From positions 11,745,909 to 11,809,908 of the forward strand of contig CM056380.1 in assembly GCA_029718625.1 (NCBI GenBank): a DNA stretch of 64,000 nt. Reading direction: 5' to 3'. This DNA is from Synaphobranchus kaupii (lineage: Eukaryota; Chordata; Actinopteri; Anguilliformes; Synaphobranchidae). The notes beneath the pieces are model-generated. The model saw nothing but the letters and a program-made list of their open reading frames with translations. It searched no databases and was not told the origin of the DNA. This document shows positions 44,101-59,100 of this stretch, piece by piece; position 1 is the first letter of the stretch, and each line of letters starts with the position of its first letter. The position numbers were made by a program, and so were the translations under genes.

Positions 44101-47100
44101 CGTTCGCTCCAACCACAACAGCTGCCCCCACAACTACTTCATCTCCAACCACAACTGCTGCCCCCACAACTACATCAGCTCCAACCACAACAGCTGCCCC
44201 CACAACTACATCAGGTCCAACCACAACAGCTGCCCCCACAACTACATCAGCTCCAACCACAACAGCTGCCCCCACATCTACATCACCTCCAACCCCAACA
44301 GCTGCCCCCACAACTACTTCAGCTCCACCCACAGCAGGTGCCCCCACAACTACATCAGCTCCAACCCCAACAGCCGCCCTAACAACTACCTCTGCTCCAA
44401 CCACAACAGCTGCCCCCACAACTACATCAGCTCCAACCACAACAGCTGCCCCCACAACTACGTTCGCTCCAACCACAACAGCTGCCCCCACAACTACTTC
44501 ATCTCCAACCACAACTGCTGCCCCCACAACTACATCAGCTCCAACCACAACAGCTGCCCCCACAACTACATCAGGTCCAACCACAACAGCTGCGCCCACA
44601 ACTACATCAGCTCCAACCACAACAGCTGCCCCCACATCTACATCACCTCTAACCCCAACAGCTGCCCCCACAACTACTTCAGCTCCACCCACAGCAGTTG
44701 CCACCACAACTACATCAGCTCCAACCACAACAGCTGCCGCAACAACTACATCAGCTCCAACCACAACAGCTGCCCCCACAACTACATCAGCGGCCCTAAC
44801 AACTACCTCTGCTCCAACCACAACAGCTGCCCCCACAACTACATCAGCTCCAACCACATCAGCGGCCCTTACAACTACCTCTGCTTTAACCACAACGGCT
44901 GTCCCCACAACTACAACAGCTTCAACCACAGCAGCTGCCACCACACCTCCATTAGCTCAAACCACAACAGTTTCCCCAACAACGACATCAGTTCCAACCA
45001 CAACAGCTGCGACCACAACTACATCACCTCCAACTCCAACAGCTGCCCCCACAACTACTTCAGCTCCACCCACAGCAGGTGCCACCAAAACTACATCAGC
45101 TCCAACCACAACAGCTGCCGCAACAACTACATCAGCTCCAACCACAACAGCTGCCCCCACAACTACTTCATCTCCAACCACAACTGCTGTCCCCACAACT
45201 ACATCAGCTCCAACCACAACAGCTGCCCCCACAACTACATCAGCTGCAACCACAACAGCTGCCCCCACAACTACGTTCGCTCCAACCACAACAGCTGCCC
45301 CCACAACTACATCAGCTCCAACCACAACAGCTGCCCCCACAACTACATCAGCTGCAACCACAACAGCTGCCCCCACAACTACGTTCGCTCCAACCACAAC
45401 AGCTGCCCCCACAACTACATCAGCTCCAACCACAACAGCTGCCCCCACAACTACATCAGCTGCAACCACAACAGCTGCCCCCACAACTACGTTCGCTCCA
45501 ACCACAACAGCTGCCCCCACAACTACATCAGCTCCAACCACAACAGCTGCCCCCACAACTACATCAGCTCCAACCACAACAGCTGCCCTAAGAACTACAA
45601 CAGCTCCAACCACAACAGCTGCCCCCACAACTACTTTAGCTCCAACCACAACAGCTGCCCCCACAACTACCTCTGCTCCAACCACAACAACTGCCCCCAC
45701 AACTACAACAGCTCCAACCACAACACCTGCCCTGACAACTACTTCAGCTCCAATGACAACAGCAAATGCCCACAAAACCACATCATCTCCAAGGACAACA
45801 GCTGCCCCCACAACTACTTTATCTCCAACCACAGCAGGTGCCACCACAACTACATCAGCTCCAACCACAACAGCTGCCCCCAGAAGTACATCAGCTCCAA
45901 CCACAACGGCTGTCCCCACAACTACAACATCTTCAAACACAGCAGCTGCCGCCACAACTACATCAGCTCCATCAGCAACAGCTGCTCCAACAACTACTTC
46001 TGATCCAACCACAACAGCTGCCCCGACAACTACATCAGCTCCAATTCCAACAGCTGCCCCCACAACTACATCAGCTCCAACCCCAACAGCTGCCCTAACA
46101 ACTACCTCTGCTCCAACCACAAGAGCTGCCCCCACAACTACATCAGCTCCAACCACAGCAGGTGCCACCACAACTACATCAGCCCCAACCACAACAGCTG
46201 CCCCCACAACTACATCAGCTCCAACCACAACAGCTGCCCCCACAACTACGTTCACTCCAACCACAACAGCTGCCCCCACAACTACTTCAGCTCCAACCAC
46301 AACTGCTGCCCCCACAACTACATCAGCTCCAACCACAACAGCTGCCCCCACAACTACATTAGCTCCAACCACAACAGCTGCCCCCACAACTACATCAGCT
46401 CCAACCACAACAGCTGCCCCCACAACTACTTCAGCTCCAACCACAACAGGTGCCCCCACATCTACATCACCTCCAACCCCAACAGCTGCCCCCACAACTA
46501 CTTCAGCTCCACCCACAGCAGGTGCCACCACAACTACATCAGCTCCAACCACAACAGCTGCCGCAACAACTACATCAGCTCCAACCCCAACAGCCGCCCT
46601 AACAACTACCTCTGCTCCAACCACAATGGCTGTGCCCACAACTTCTTTGGCTCCAACCACAGCAGGTGCCACCACAACTACATCAGCTCCAACCACAACA
46701 GCTGCCCCCACGACTACATCAGCTCCAACCACAACAGCTGCCCCCACAACTACTTCTGATCCAACCACAACAGCTGCCCCGACAACTACATCAACTCCAA
46801 TTCCAACAGCTGCCCCCACAACTACATCAGCTCCAACCCCAACAGCCGCCCTAACAACTACCTCTGCTCCAACCACAACAGCTGCCCCCACAACTACATC
46901 AGCTCCAACCACAACAGCTGCCCCCACAACTACTTCAGCTCCAACCACAACAGGTGCCCCCACATCTACATCACCTCCAACCCCAACAGCTGCCCCCACA
47001 AGTACTTCAGCTCCACCCACAGCAGGTGCCACCACAACTACATCAGCTCCAACCACAACAGCTGCCGCAACAACTACATCAGCTCCAACCCCAACAGCCG

Positions 47101-50100
47101 ACCTAACAACTACGTTCGGTCCAACCACAACAGCTGCCCCCACAACTACTTCAGCTTCAACCACAACGGCTGTCCCCACAACTACAACAGCTTCAACCAC
47201 ATCAGCTGCCACCACACCTCCATTAGCTCAAACCACAACAGTTGCCCCAACAACTACATCAGCTCCAACCACAACAGCTGCACCCAGAACTACATCAGCT
47301 CCAACCACAACAGCCGCCCTAACAACTACCTCTGCTCCAACCACAACAGCTGCCCCCACAACTACATCAGCTCCAACCACAACAGCTGCCCCCACAACTA
47401 CTTCAGCTCCAACCACAACAGGTGCCCCCACATCTACATCACCTCCAACCCCAACAGCTGCCCCCACAAGTACTTCAGCTCCACCCACAGCAGGTGCCAC
47501 CACAACTACATCAGCTCCAACCACAACAGCTGCCTCAACAACTACATCAGCTCCAACCACAACAGCTGCCCCCACAACTATGTTCGGTCCAACCACAACA
47601 GCTGCCCCCACAACTACTTCAGCTTCAACCACAACGGCTGTCCCCACAACTACAACAGCTTCAACCACATCAGCTGCCACCACACCTCCATTAGCTCAAA
47701 CCACAACAGTTGCCCCAACAACTACATCAGCTCCAACCACAACAGCTGCACCCAGAACTACATCAGCTCCAACCACAACAGCTGCCCCCACAACTACATC
47801 AGCTCCAACCACAACAGCTGCCCCCACAACTACGTTCGGTCCAACCACAACAGCTGCCTCCACAACTACTTCAGCTCCAACCACAACTGCCGTCCCCACA
47901 ACTACATCAGCTCCAACCATAACAGCTGCCCCCACAACTACATCAGCTCCAACCACAACAGCTACATCAGCTCCAACCACAACAGCTGCCCCCACAACTA
48001 CATCAGCTCCAACCACAACAGCTGCCCCCACATCTACATCAGCTCCAACCCCAACAGCTGCCCTAACAACTATGTCTGCTCCAACCACAACGGCTGTCCC
48101 CACAACTACAACATCTTCAACCACAGCAGCTGTCGCCACAACTACATCAGCTCCATCAACAACAGCTGCTCCAACAACTACCTCTGCTCCAACCACAACG
48201 GCTGTGCCCACAACTACTTTGGCTCCAACCACAGCAGGTGCCACCACAACTACATCAGCTCCAACCACAACAGCTGCCCCCACAACTACTTCAGCTCCAA
48301 CCACAACAGCTGCCCCCACAACTACATCAGCTCCAACCCCAACCGCCGCCCTAACAGCTACCTCTGCTCCAACCACAACATCTGCCCCCACAACTACTTC
48401 AGCTCCTACCACAGCAGGTGCCAAAACAACTACATCAGCTCCAACCACAACAGCTGCCCCTACAACTACATCAGCTCCAACCACATCAGCGGCCCTAACA
48501 ACTACCTCTGCTCCAACCACAACAGCTGCCCCCACAACTACATCAGCTCCAACCACATCAGCGGCCCTTACAACTACCTCTGCTTCAACCACAACGGCTG
48601 TCCCCACAACTACAACAGCTTCAACCACAGCAGCTGCCACCACACCTCCATTAGCTCAAACCACAACAGCTGCCCCCACAACTAAATCAGCTCCAACCAC
48701 AACAGCTGCCCCCACAATTACATCAACTCCTACCCCAACAGCTGCCCTAAGAACTACATATGCTCCAACCACAACGGCTGTCCCCACAACTACAACAGCT
48801 CCAACCACAACAGCTGCCCCCACAACTACTTCAGCTCCAATCCCAACAGCTGTTCCCACAACAACTACAGCTCCAACAACAACAGCTGTGCCCACAACTA
48901 CATCAGCTCCAAGCACAGCAACAACGCTCACCACCAGTTTAGCTCCACCCACAGCAGGTGCCACCACAACTACATCAGCTCCAACCACAACAGCTGCCGC
49001 AACAACTACATCAGCTCCAACCACAACAGCTGCCCCCACAACTACATCAGCGGCCCTAACAACTACCTCTGCTCCAACCACAACAGCTGCCCCCACAACT
49101 ACATCAGCTCCAACCACATCAGCGGCCCTTACAACTACCTCTGCTTTAACCACAACGGCTGTCCCCACAACTACAACAGCTTCAACCACAGCAGCTGCCA
49201 CCACACCTCCATTAGCTCAAACCACAACAGTTTCCCCAACAACGACATCAGTTCCAACCACAACAGCTGCGACCACAACTACATCACCTCCAACTCCAAC
49301 AGCTGCCCCCACAACTACTTCAGCTCCACCCACAGCAGGTGCCACCAAAACTACATCAGCTCCAACCACAACAGCTGCCGCAACAACTACATCAGCTCCA
49401 ACCACAACAGCTGCCCCCACAACTACTTCATCTCCAACCACAACTGCTGTCCCCACAACTACATCAGCTCCAACCACAACAGCTGCCCCCACAACTACAT
49501 CAGCTGCAACCACAACAGCTGCCCCCACAACTACGTTCGCTCCAACCACAACAGCTGCCCCCACAACTACATCAGCTCCAACCACAACAGCTGCCCCCAC
49601 AACTACATCAGCTGCAACCACAACAGCTGCCCCCACAACTACGTTCGCTCCAACCACAACAGCTGCCCCCACAACTACATCAGCTCCAACCACAACAGCT
49701 GCCCCCACAACTACATCAGCTCCAACCACAACAGCTGCCCCCACAACTACATCAGCTGCAACCACAACAGCTGCCCCCACAACTACGTTCGCTCCAACCA
49801 CAACAGCTGCCCCCACAACTACATCAGCTCCAACCACAACAGCTGCCCCCACAACTACATCAGCTCCAACCACAACAGCTGCCCTAAGAACTACAACAGC
49901 TCCAACCACAACAGCTGCCCCCACAACTACTTTAGCTCCAACCACAACAGCTGCCCCCACAACTACCTCTGCTCCAACCACAACAACTGCCCCCACAACT
50001 ACAACAGCTCCAACCACAACACCTGCCCTGACAACTACTTCAGCTCCAATGACAACAGCAAATGCCCACAAAACCACATCATCTCCAAGGACAACAGCTG

Positions 50101-53100
50101 CCCCCACAACTACTTTATCTCCAACCACAGCAGGTGCCACCACAACTACATCAGCTCCAACCACAACAGCTGCCCCCAGAAGTACATCAGCTCCAACCAC
50201 AACGGCTGTCCCCACAACTACAACATCTTCAACCACAGCAGCTGCCGCCACAACTACATCAGCTCCATCAACAACAGCTGCTCCAACAACTACTTCTGAT
50301 CCAACCACAACAGCTGCCCCGACAACTACATCAGCTCCAATTCCAACAGCTGCCCCCACAACTACATCAGCTCCAACCCCAACAGCTGCCCTAACAACTA
50401 CCTCTGCTCCAACCACAAGAGCTGCCCCCACAACTACATCAGCTCCAACCACAGCAGGTGCCACCACAACTACATCAGCCCCAACCACAACAGCTGCCCC
50501 CACAACTACATCAGCTCCAACCACAACAGCTGCCCCCACAACTACGTTCACTCCAACCACAACAGCTGCCCCCACAACTACTTCAGCTCCAACCACAACT
50601 GCTGCCCCCACAACTACATCAGCTCCAACCACAACAGCTGCCCCCACAACTACATTAGCTCCAACCACAACAGCTGCCCCCACAACTACATCAGCTCCAA
50701 CCACAACAGCTGCCCCCACAACTACTTCAGCTCCAACCACAACAGGTGCCCCCACATCTACATCACCTCCAACCCCAACAGCTGCCCCCACAACTACTTC
50801 AGCTCCACCCACAGCAGGTGCCACCACAACTACATCAGCTCCAACCACAACAGCTGCCGCAACAACTACATCAGCTCCAACCCCAACAGCCGCCCTAACA
50901 ACTACCTCTGCTCCAACCACAATGGCTGTGCCCACAACTTCTTTGGCTCCAACCACAGCAGGTGCCACCACAACTACATCAGCTCCAACCACAACAGCTG
51001 CCCCCACGACTACATCAGCTCCAACCACAACAGCTGCCCCCACAACTACTTCTGATCCAACCACAACAGCTGCCCCGACAACTACATCAACTCCAATTCC
51101 AACAGCTGCCCCCACAACTACATCAGCTCCAACCCCAACAGCCGCCCTAACAACTACCTCTGCTCCAACCACAACAGCTGCCCCCACAACTACATCAGCT
51201 CCAACCACAACAGCTGCCCCCACAACTACTTCAGCTCCAACCACAACAGGTGCCCCCACATCTACATCACCTCCAACCCCAACAGCTGCCCCCACAAGTA
51301 CTTCAGCTCCACCCACAGCAGGTGCCACCACAACTACATCAGCTCCAACCACAACAGCTGCCGCAACAACTACATCAGCTCCAACCCCAACAGCCGACCT
51401 AACAACTACGTTCGGTCCAACCACAACAGCTGCCCCCACAACTACTTCAGCTTCAACCACAACGGCTGTCCCCACAACTACAACAGCTTCAACCACATCA
51501 GCTGCCACCACACCTCCATTAGCTCAAACCACAACAGTTGCCCCAACAACTACATCAGCTCCAACCACAACAGCTGCACCCAGAACTACATCAGCTCCAA
51601 CCACAACAGCCGCCCTAACAACTACCTCTGCTCCAACCACAACAGCTGCAACCACAACTACATCAGCTCCAACCACAACAGCTGCCCCCACAACTACTTC
51701 AGCTCCAACCACAACAGGTGCCCCCACATCTACATCACCTCCAACCCCAACAGCTGCCCCCACAAGTACTTCAGCTCCACCCACAGCAGGTGCCACCACA
51801 ACTACATCAGCTCCAACCACAACAGCTGCCTCAACAACTACATCAGCTCCAACCACAACAGCTGCCCCCACAACTACGTTCGGTCCAACCACAACAGCTG
51901 CCCCCACAACTACTTCAGCTTCAACCACAACGGCTGTCCCCACAACTACAACAGCTTCAACCACATCAGCTGCCACCACACCTCCATTAGCTCAAACCAC
52001 AACAGTTGCCCCAACAACTACATCAGCTCCAACCACAACAGCTGCACCCAGAACTACATCAGCTCCAACCACAACAGCTGCCCCCACAACTACATCAGCT
52101 CCAACCACAACAGCTGCCCCCACAACTACGTTCGGTCCAACCACAACAGCTGCCTCCACAACTACTTCAGCTCCAACCACAACTGCCGTCCCCACAACTA
52201 CATCAGCTCCAACCATAACAGCTGCCCCCACAACTACATCAGCTCCAACCACAACAGCTACATCAGCTCCAACCACAACAGCTGCCCCCACAACTACATC
52301 AGCTCCAACCACAACAGCTGCCCCCACATCTACATCAGCTCCAACCCCAACAGCTGCCCTAACAACTATGTCTGCTCCAACCACAACGGCTGTCCCCACA
52401 ACTACAACATCTTCAACCACAGCAGCTGTCGCCACAACTACATCAGCTCCATCAACAACAGCTGCTCCAACAACTACCTCTGCTCCAACCACAACGGCTG
52501 TGCCCACAACTACTTTGGCTCCAACCACAGCAGGTGCCACCACAACTACATCAGCTCCAACCACAACAGCTGCCCCCACAACTACTTCAGCTCCAACCAC
52601 AACAGCTGCCCCCACAACTACATCAGCTCCAACCCCAACCGCCGCCCTAACAGCTACCTCTGCTCCAACCACAACATCTGCCCCCACAACTACTTCAGCT
52701 CCTACCACAGCAGGTGCCAAAACAACTACATCAGCTCCAACCACAACAGCTGCCCCTACAACTACATCAGCTCCAACCACATCAGCGGCCCTAACAACTA
52801 CCTCTGCTCCAACCACAACAGCTGCCCCCACAACTACATCAGCTCCAACCACATCAGCGGCCCTTACAACTACCTCTGCTTCAACCACAACGGCTGTCCC
52901 CACAACTACAACAGCTTCAACCACAGCAGCTGCCACCACACCTCCATTAGCTCAAACCACAACAGCTGCCCCCACAACTAAATCAGCTCCAACCACAACA
53001 GCTGCCCCCACAATTACATCAACTCCTACCCCAACAGCTGCCCTAAGAACTACATATGCTCCAACCACAACGGCTGTCCCCACAACTACAACAGCTCCAA

Positions 53101-56100
53101 CCACAACAGCTGCCCCCACAACTACTTCAGCTCCAATCCCAACAGCTGTTCCCACAACAACTACAGCTCCAACAACAACAGCTGTGCCCACAACTACATC
53201 AGCTCCAAGCACAGCAACAACGCTCACCACCAGTTTAGCTCCAACCACAACAGCTGCACCCACAACTCCATCAGCTCCAACCACAACAGCTGCACCCACA
53301 ACTCCATCAACTCCAAACACAACAGCTGCCCCCACAACTACTTTAGCTCCAATCACAACAGCTGTTCCCACAACTACAAGAACTCCAACCTCAACAGCTA
53401 CCCCCACAACTACTTTATCTCCACCTACAACAGCTGCCCCCACAACTACATCAGCTCCAACCACAACAGCTGCACCCACAACTACATCAGCTCCAAGCAC
53501 AACACCAACGCCCACGACCAGTTTAGCTCCAACCACAACTGATGTACCCACAACTCCATTAGCTCCAACCACAACAACTGCACCCACATCTACATCAACT
53601 CCAACAACATCTACAGCACCCATTCCTACTGCAGCCCAAACTAAAACTGCCGCCCAGACTACAACTTCAGCTCCTACAACATCTATACCTTCGACAACAA
53701 CCAACAGTCCCTCCCCAACTGCCACTGCTGCCCCCACTATAAGTTCTGCCCCGACTACAACTACCATGCCACCAACATCAGCCAAAAACATTATTATCCT
53801 CCTGGCGTTCACCTCGCAGGACCTCTTCACTCCTGACCTCGCAGATCCTTTGTCCCAGGCTTTTATTAATAGAGCGCAACTGATCAGGGACCTGGTGAGT
53901 CTGAATACTTCAGTTACTTCTTTCTTGTATTAAGAACAAATCCACACATTTTACAATATCCAGTCGTTTGTTACCTTTGTAATGAATAAACAAAGATTAA
54001 TTAAAATAGTTTGTGATAGTATTTTTATAAAGTATTTCCTTAAATAATCATTCTTCTGTTTTCAGCTTGAACCCATCTACAGACTCTCATATCCATCCTT
54101 TGTCAGCCTGATCGTCAAAAGATTCAGGTGAGTTCAGATATACATGAGTCTGTACTATAGTATGTCTGTAAGTGTGTGTCTGCCTTTTTCTTGAGGTTGT
54201 GAACACATTTGCTCATGACCATGTGTGATCTATATATCTATGTTCTGTTCTAGGCAAGGCTCAGTTATCACAGAAACAGAGATGACCTTCCGTACTTCAA
54301 GTTCATCACCCAATGATGATCAGGTGGAAAGCAGCCTGTTAAATGTATTGGAAAACACAACTGTCTCAGAGCTCAATATTGATCCCAGCTCTATTACAGC
54401 CAAATCAATATCAGCCACTATTACGACGGCTGCACCCACTACTACTGCAGCCCAAACTACAACTGCAGCCCTGACTATGACTGTAGGTCTCTCAACTACT
54501 GGACACCTGACAACAACTGAGGCTCCCAGCACAACAGTAGGTCCAACTACCAGTGCAGCCACAACAAAAACTGCAGCCCCCACTACAACTGCAGCACCCA
54601 CTACAACAGCAAACATGGCTACAACTGAAACTCCCTCAACAACTGGAGCCCCAACTACAACTGCAGCCCCCAGTACAACTGCATCCCCGACAACAACTGC
54701 AGGCCCCACTACAACTACAGCTTCCTCTACAACTGGAGCCCCAACTATAACTGCAGCCCCCAGTACAACTTCAGCCCCGACAACAACTGCAGGCCCCACA
54801 ACTACTGTAGCTCCAACCACAACAGCTGCCCCCACGACTACATCAGCTCCAACCACAACAGCTGCCCCCACAACTACATCAGCTCCAACCCCAACAGCCG
54901 CCCTAACAACTACCTCTGCTCCAACCACAACAGCTGCCCCCACAACTACATCAACTGCAACCACAACAGCTGCCCCCACAACTACGTTCGCTCCAACCAC
55001 AACAGCTGCCCCCACAACTACTTCATCTCCAACCACAACTGCTGCCCCCACAACTACATCAGCTCCAACCACAACAGCTGCCCCCACAGCTACATCAGCT
55101 GCAACCACAACAGCTGCCCCCACAACTACGTTCGCTCCAACCACAACAGCTGCCCCCACAACTACATCAGCTCCAACCACAACAGCTGCCCCCACAACTA
55201 CATCAGCTGCAACCACAACAGCTGCCCCCACAACTACGTTCGCTCCAACCACAACAGCTGCCCCCACAACTACATCAGCTCCAACCACAACAGCTGCCCC
55301 CACAACTACATCAGCTCCAACCACAACAGCTGCCCCCACAACTACATCAGCTGCAACCACAACAGCTGCCCCCACAACTACGTTCGCTCCAACCACAACA
55401 GCTGCCCCCACAACTACATCAGCTCCAACCACAACAGCTGCCCCCACAACTACATCAGCTCCAACCACAACAGCTGCCCTAAGAACTACAACAGCTCCAA
55501 CCACAACAACTGCCCCCACAACTACTTTAGCTCCAACCACAACAGCTGCCCCCACAACTACCTCTGCTCCAACCACAACAACTGCCCCCACAACTACAAC
55601 AGCTCCAACCACAACACCTGCCCTGACAACTACTTCAGCTCCAATGACAACAGCAAATGCCCACAAAACCACATCATCTCCAAGGACAACAGCTGCCCCC
55701 ACAACTACTTTATCTCCAACCACAGCAGGTGCCACCACAACTACATCAGCTCCAACCACAACAGCTGCCCCCAGAAGTACATCAGCTCCAACCACAACGG
55801 CTGTCCCCACAACTACAACATCTTCAACCACAGCAGCTGCCGCCACAACTACATCAGCTCCATCAACAACAGCTGCTCCAACAACTACTTTTGATCCAAC
55901 CACAACAGCTGCCCCGACAACTACATCAGCTCCAATTCCAACAGCTGCCCCCACAACTACATCAGCTCCAACCCCAACAGCTGCCCTAACAACTACCTCT
56001 GCTCCAACCACAAGAGCTGCCCCCACAACTACATCAGCTCCAACCACAGCAGGTGCCACCACAACTACATCAGCCCCAACCACAACAGCTGCCCCCACAA

Positions 56101-59100
56101 CTACATCAGCTCCAACCACAACAGCTGCCCCCACAACTACGTTCACTCCAACCACAACAGCTGCCCCCACAACTACTTCAGCTCCAACCACAACTGCTGC
56201 CCCCACAACTACATCAGCTCCAACCACAACAGCTGCCCCCACAACTACATTAGCTCCAACCACAACAGCTGCCCCCACAACTACATCAGCTCCAACCACA
56301 ACAGCTGCCCCCACAACTACTTCAGCTCCAACCACAACAGGTGCCCCCACATCTACATCACCTCCAACCCCAACAGCTGCCCCCACAACTACTTCAGCTC
56401 CACCCACAGCAGGTGCCACCACAACTACATCAGCTCCAACCACAACAGCTGCCGCAACAACTACATCAGCTCCAACCCCAACAGCCGCCCTAACAACTAC
56501 CTCTGCTCCAACCACAATGGCTGTGCCCACAACTTCTTTGGCTCCAACAACAGCAGGTGCCACCACAACTACATCAGCTCCAACCACAACAGCTGCCCCC
56601 ACGACTACATCAGCTCCAACCACAACAGCTGCCCCCACAACTACTTCTGATCCAACCACAACAGCTGCCCCGACAACTACATCAACTCCAATTCCAACAG
56701 CTGCCCCCACAACTACTTCAGCTCCAACCACAACAGGTGCCCCCACATCTACATCACCTCCAACCCCAACAGCTGCCCCCACAAGTACTTCAGCTCCACC
56801 CACAGCAGGTGCCACCACAACTACATCAGCTCCAACCACAACAGCTGCCGCAACAACTACATCAGCTCCAACCCCAACAGCCGACCTAACAACTACCTCT
56901 GCTCCAACCACAACAGCTGCCCCCACAACTACTTCAGCTCCAACCACAGCAGGTGCCACCACAACTACATCAGCTCCAACCACAACAGCTGCCCCAACAA
57001 CTACATCAGCCCCAACCACAACAGCTGCCCCCACAACTACATCAGCTCCAACCACAACAGCTGCCCCCACAACTACGTTTGCTCCAACCACAACAGCTGC
57101 CCCCACAACTACTTCAGCTCCAACCACAACTGCTGCCCCCACAACTATATCAGCTTCAATCACAACAGCTGCCCCCACAACTACATCAGCTCCAACCACA
57201 ACAGCTGCCCCCACAACTACATCAGCTCCAACCACAACAGCTGCCCCCACAACTACATCAGCTCCAACCACAACAGCTGCCCCCACATCTACATCACCTC
57301 CAACCCCAACAGCTGCCCCCACAACTACTTCAGCTCCACCCACAGCAGGTGCCACCACAACTACATCAGCTCCAACCACAACAGCTGCCGCAACAACTAC
57401 ATCAGCTCCAACCACAACAGCTGCCACCACAACTACATCAGCTCCAACCACATCAGCGGCCCTAACAACTACCTCTGCTCCAACCACAACAGCTGCCCCC
57501 ACAACTACATCAGCTCCAACCACATCAGTGGCCCTTACAACTACCTCTGCTTTAACCACAACGGCTGTCCTCACAACTACAACAGCTTCAACCACAGCAG
57601 CTGCCAACACACCTCCATTAGCTCCATCAACAACAGCTGCTCCAACAACTACCTCTGCTCCAACCACAATGGCTGTGCCCACAACTTCTTTGGCTCCAAC
57701 CACAGCAGGTGCCACCACAACTACATCAGCTCCAACCACAACAGCTGCCCCCACAACTACTTCTGATCCAACCACAACAGCTGCACCGACAACTACATCA
57801 GCTCCAATTCCAACAGCTGCCCCCGCAACTACATCAGCTCCAACCACAACAGCTGCCCCCATGACTACATCAGCTCCAACCACAACAGCTGCCCCCACAA
57901 CTACATCAGCTCCAACCACAACAGCTGCTCCCATGACTACATCAGCTCCAACCACAACAGCTGCCCCCACAACTACATCAGCTCCAACCCCAACAGCCGC
58001 CCTAACAACTACCTCTGCTCCAACCACAACTGCTGCCCCCACAACTACTTCAGCTCCAACCACAGCAGGTGCCACCACAACTACATCAGCTCCAACCACA
58101 ACAGCTGCCCCAAGAACTACATCAGCACCAACCACAACAGCTGCCCCCACAACTACATCAGCTCCAACCACAACAGCTGCCTCCACAACTACGTTCGCTC
58201 CAACCACAACAGCTGCCCCCACAACTACTTCAGCTCCAACTACAACTGCTGCCCCCACAACTACATCAGCTCCAACCACAATAGCTGCCCCCACAACTAC
58301 ATCAGCTCCAACCACAACACCTGCCCTGACAACTACAACAGCTCCAACCACAACACCTGCCCTGACAACTACTTCAGCTCCAATGACAACAGCAAATGCC
58401 CACAAAACCACATCATCTCCAAGGACAACAGCTGCCCCCACAACTACTTTATCTCCAACCACAGCAGGTGCCACCACAACTACATCAGCTCCAACCACAA
58501 CAGCTGCCCCCAGAAGTACATCAGCTCCATCCACAACAGCTGCCCCCACAACTACGTTCGGTCCAACCACAACAGCTGCCCCCACAACTACGTTCGGTCC
58601 AACCACAACAGCTGACCCCACAACTAGTTTAGCTCCAACCACAACTGCTGCCCCCACAACTACATCAGCTCCAACCACAACAGCTGCCCCCACAACTACA
58701 TCAGCTCCAACCACATCAGCGGCCCTTACAACTACCTCTGCTTTAACCACAACGGCTGTCCCCACAATTACAACAGCTTCAACCACAGCAGCTGCCACCA
58801 CACCTCCATTAGCTCAAACCACAACAGTTGCCCCAACAACGACATCAGCTCCAACCACAACAGCTGCGACCACAACTACATCACCTCCAACCCCAACAGC
58901 TGCCCCCACAACTACTTCAGCTCCACCCACAGCAGGTGCCACCACAACTACATCAGCTCCAACCACAACAGCTGCCGCAACAACTACATCAGCTCCAACC
59001 ACAACAGCTGCCCCCAGAACTACCTCAGCTCCAACCTCAACAGCTGCCCCCACAACTACATCAGCTCCAACCACAACAGCTGCCCCCACAGCTACGTTCG

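Noticed and set aside
43370..53894. Equal lengths of G2 and G6 (both 10,525 bp) as a sign they are recent copies
   Set aside because: Their internal order differs (3.56-kb duplication in G2, 4.3-kb fusion halves in G6). With lengths quantised in 36-bp steps, a match by chance is plausible.
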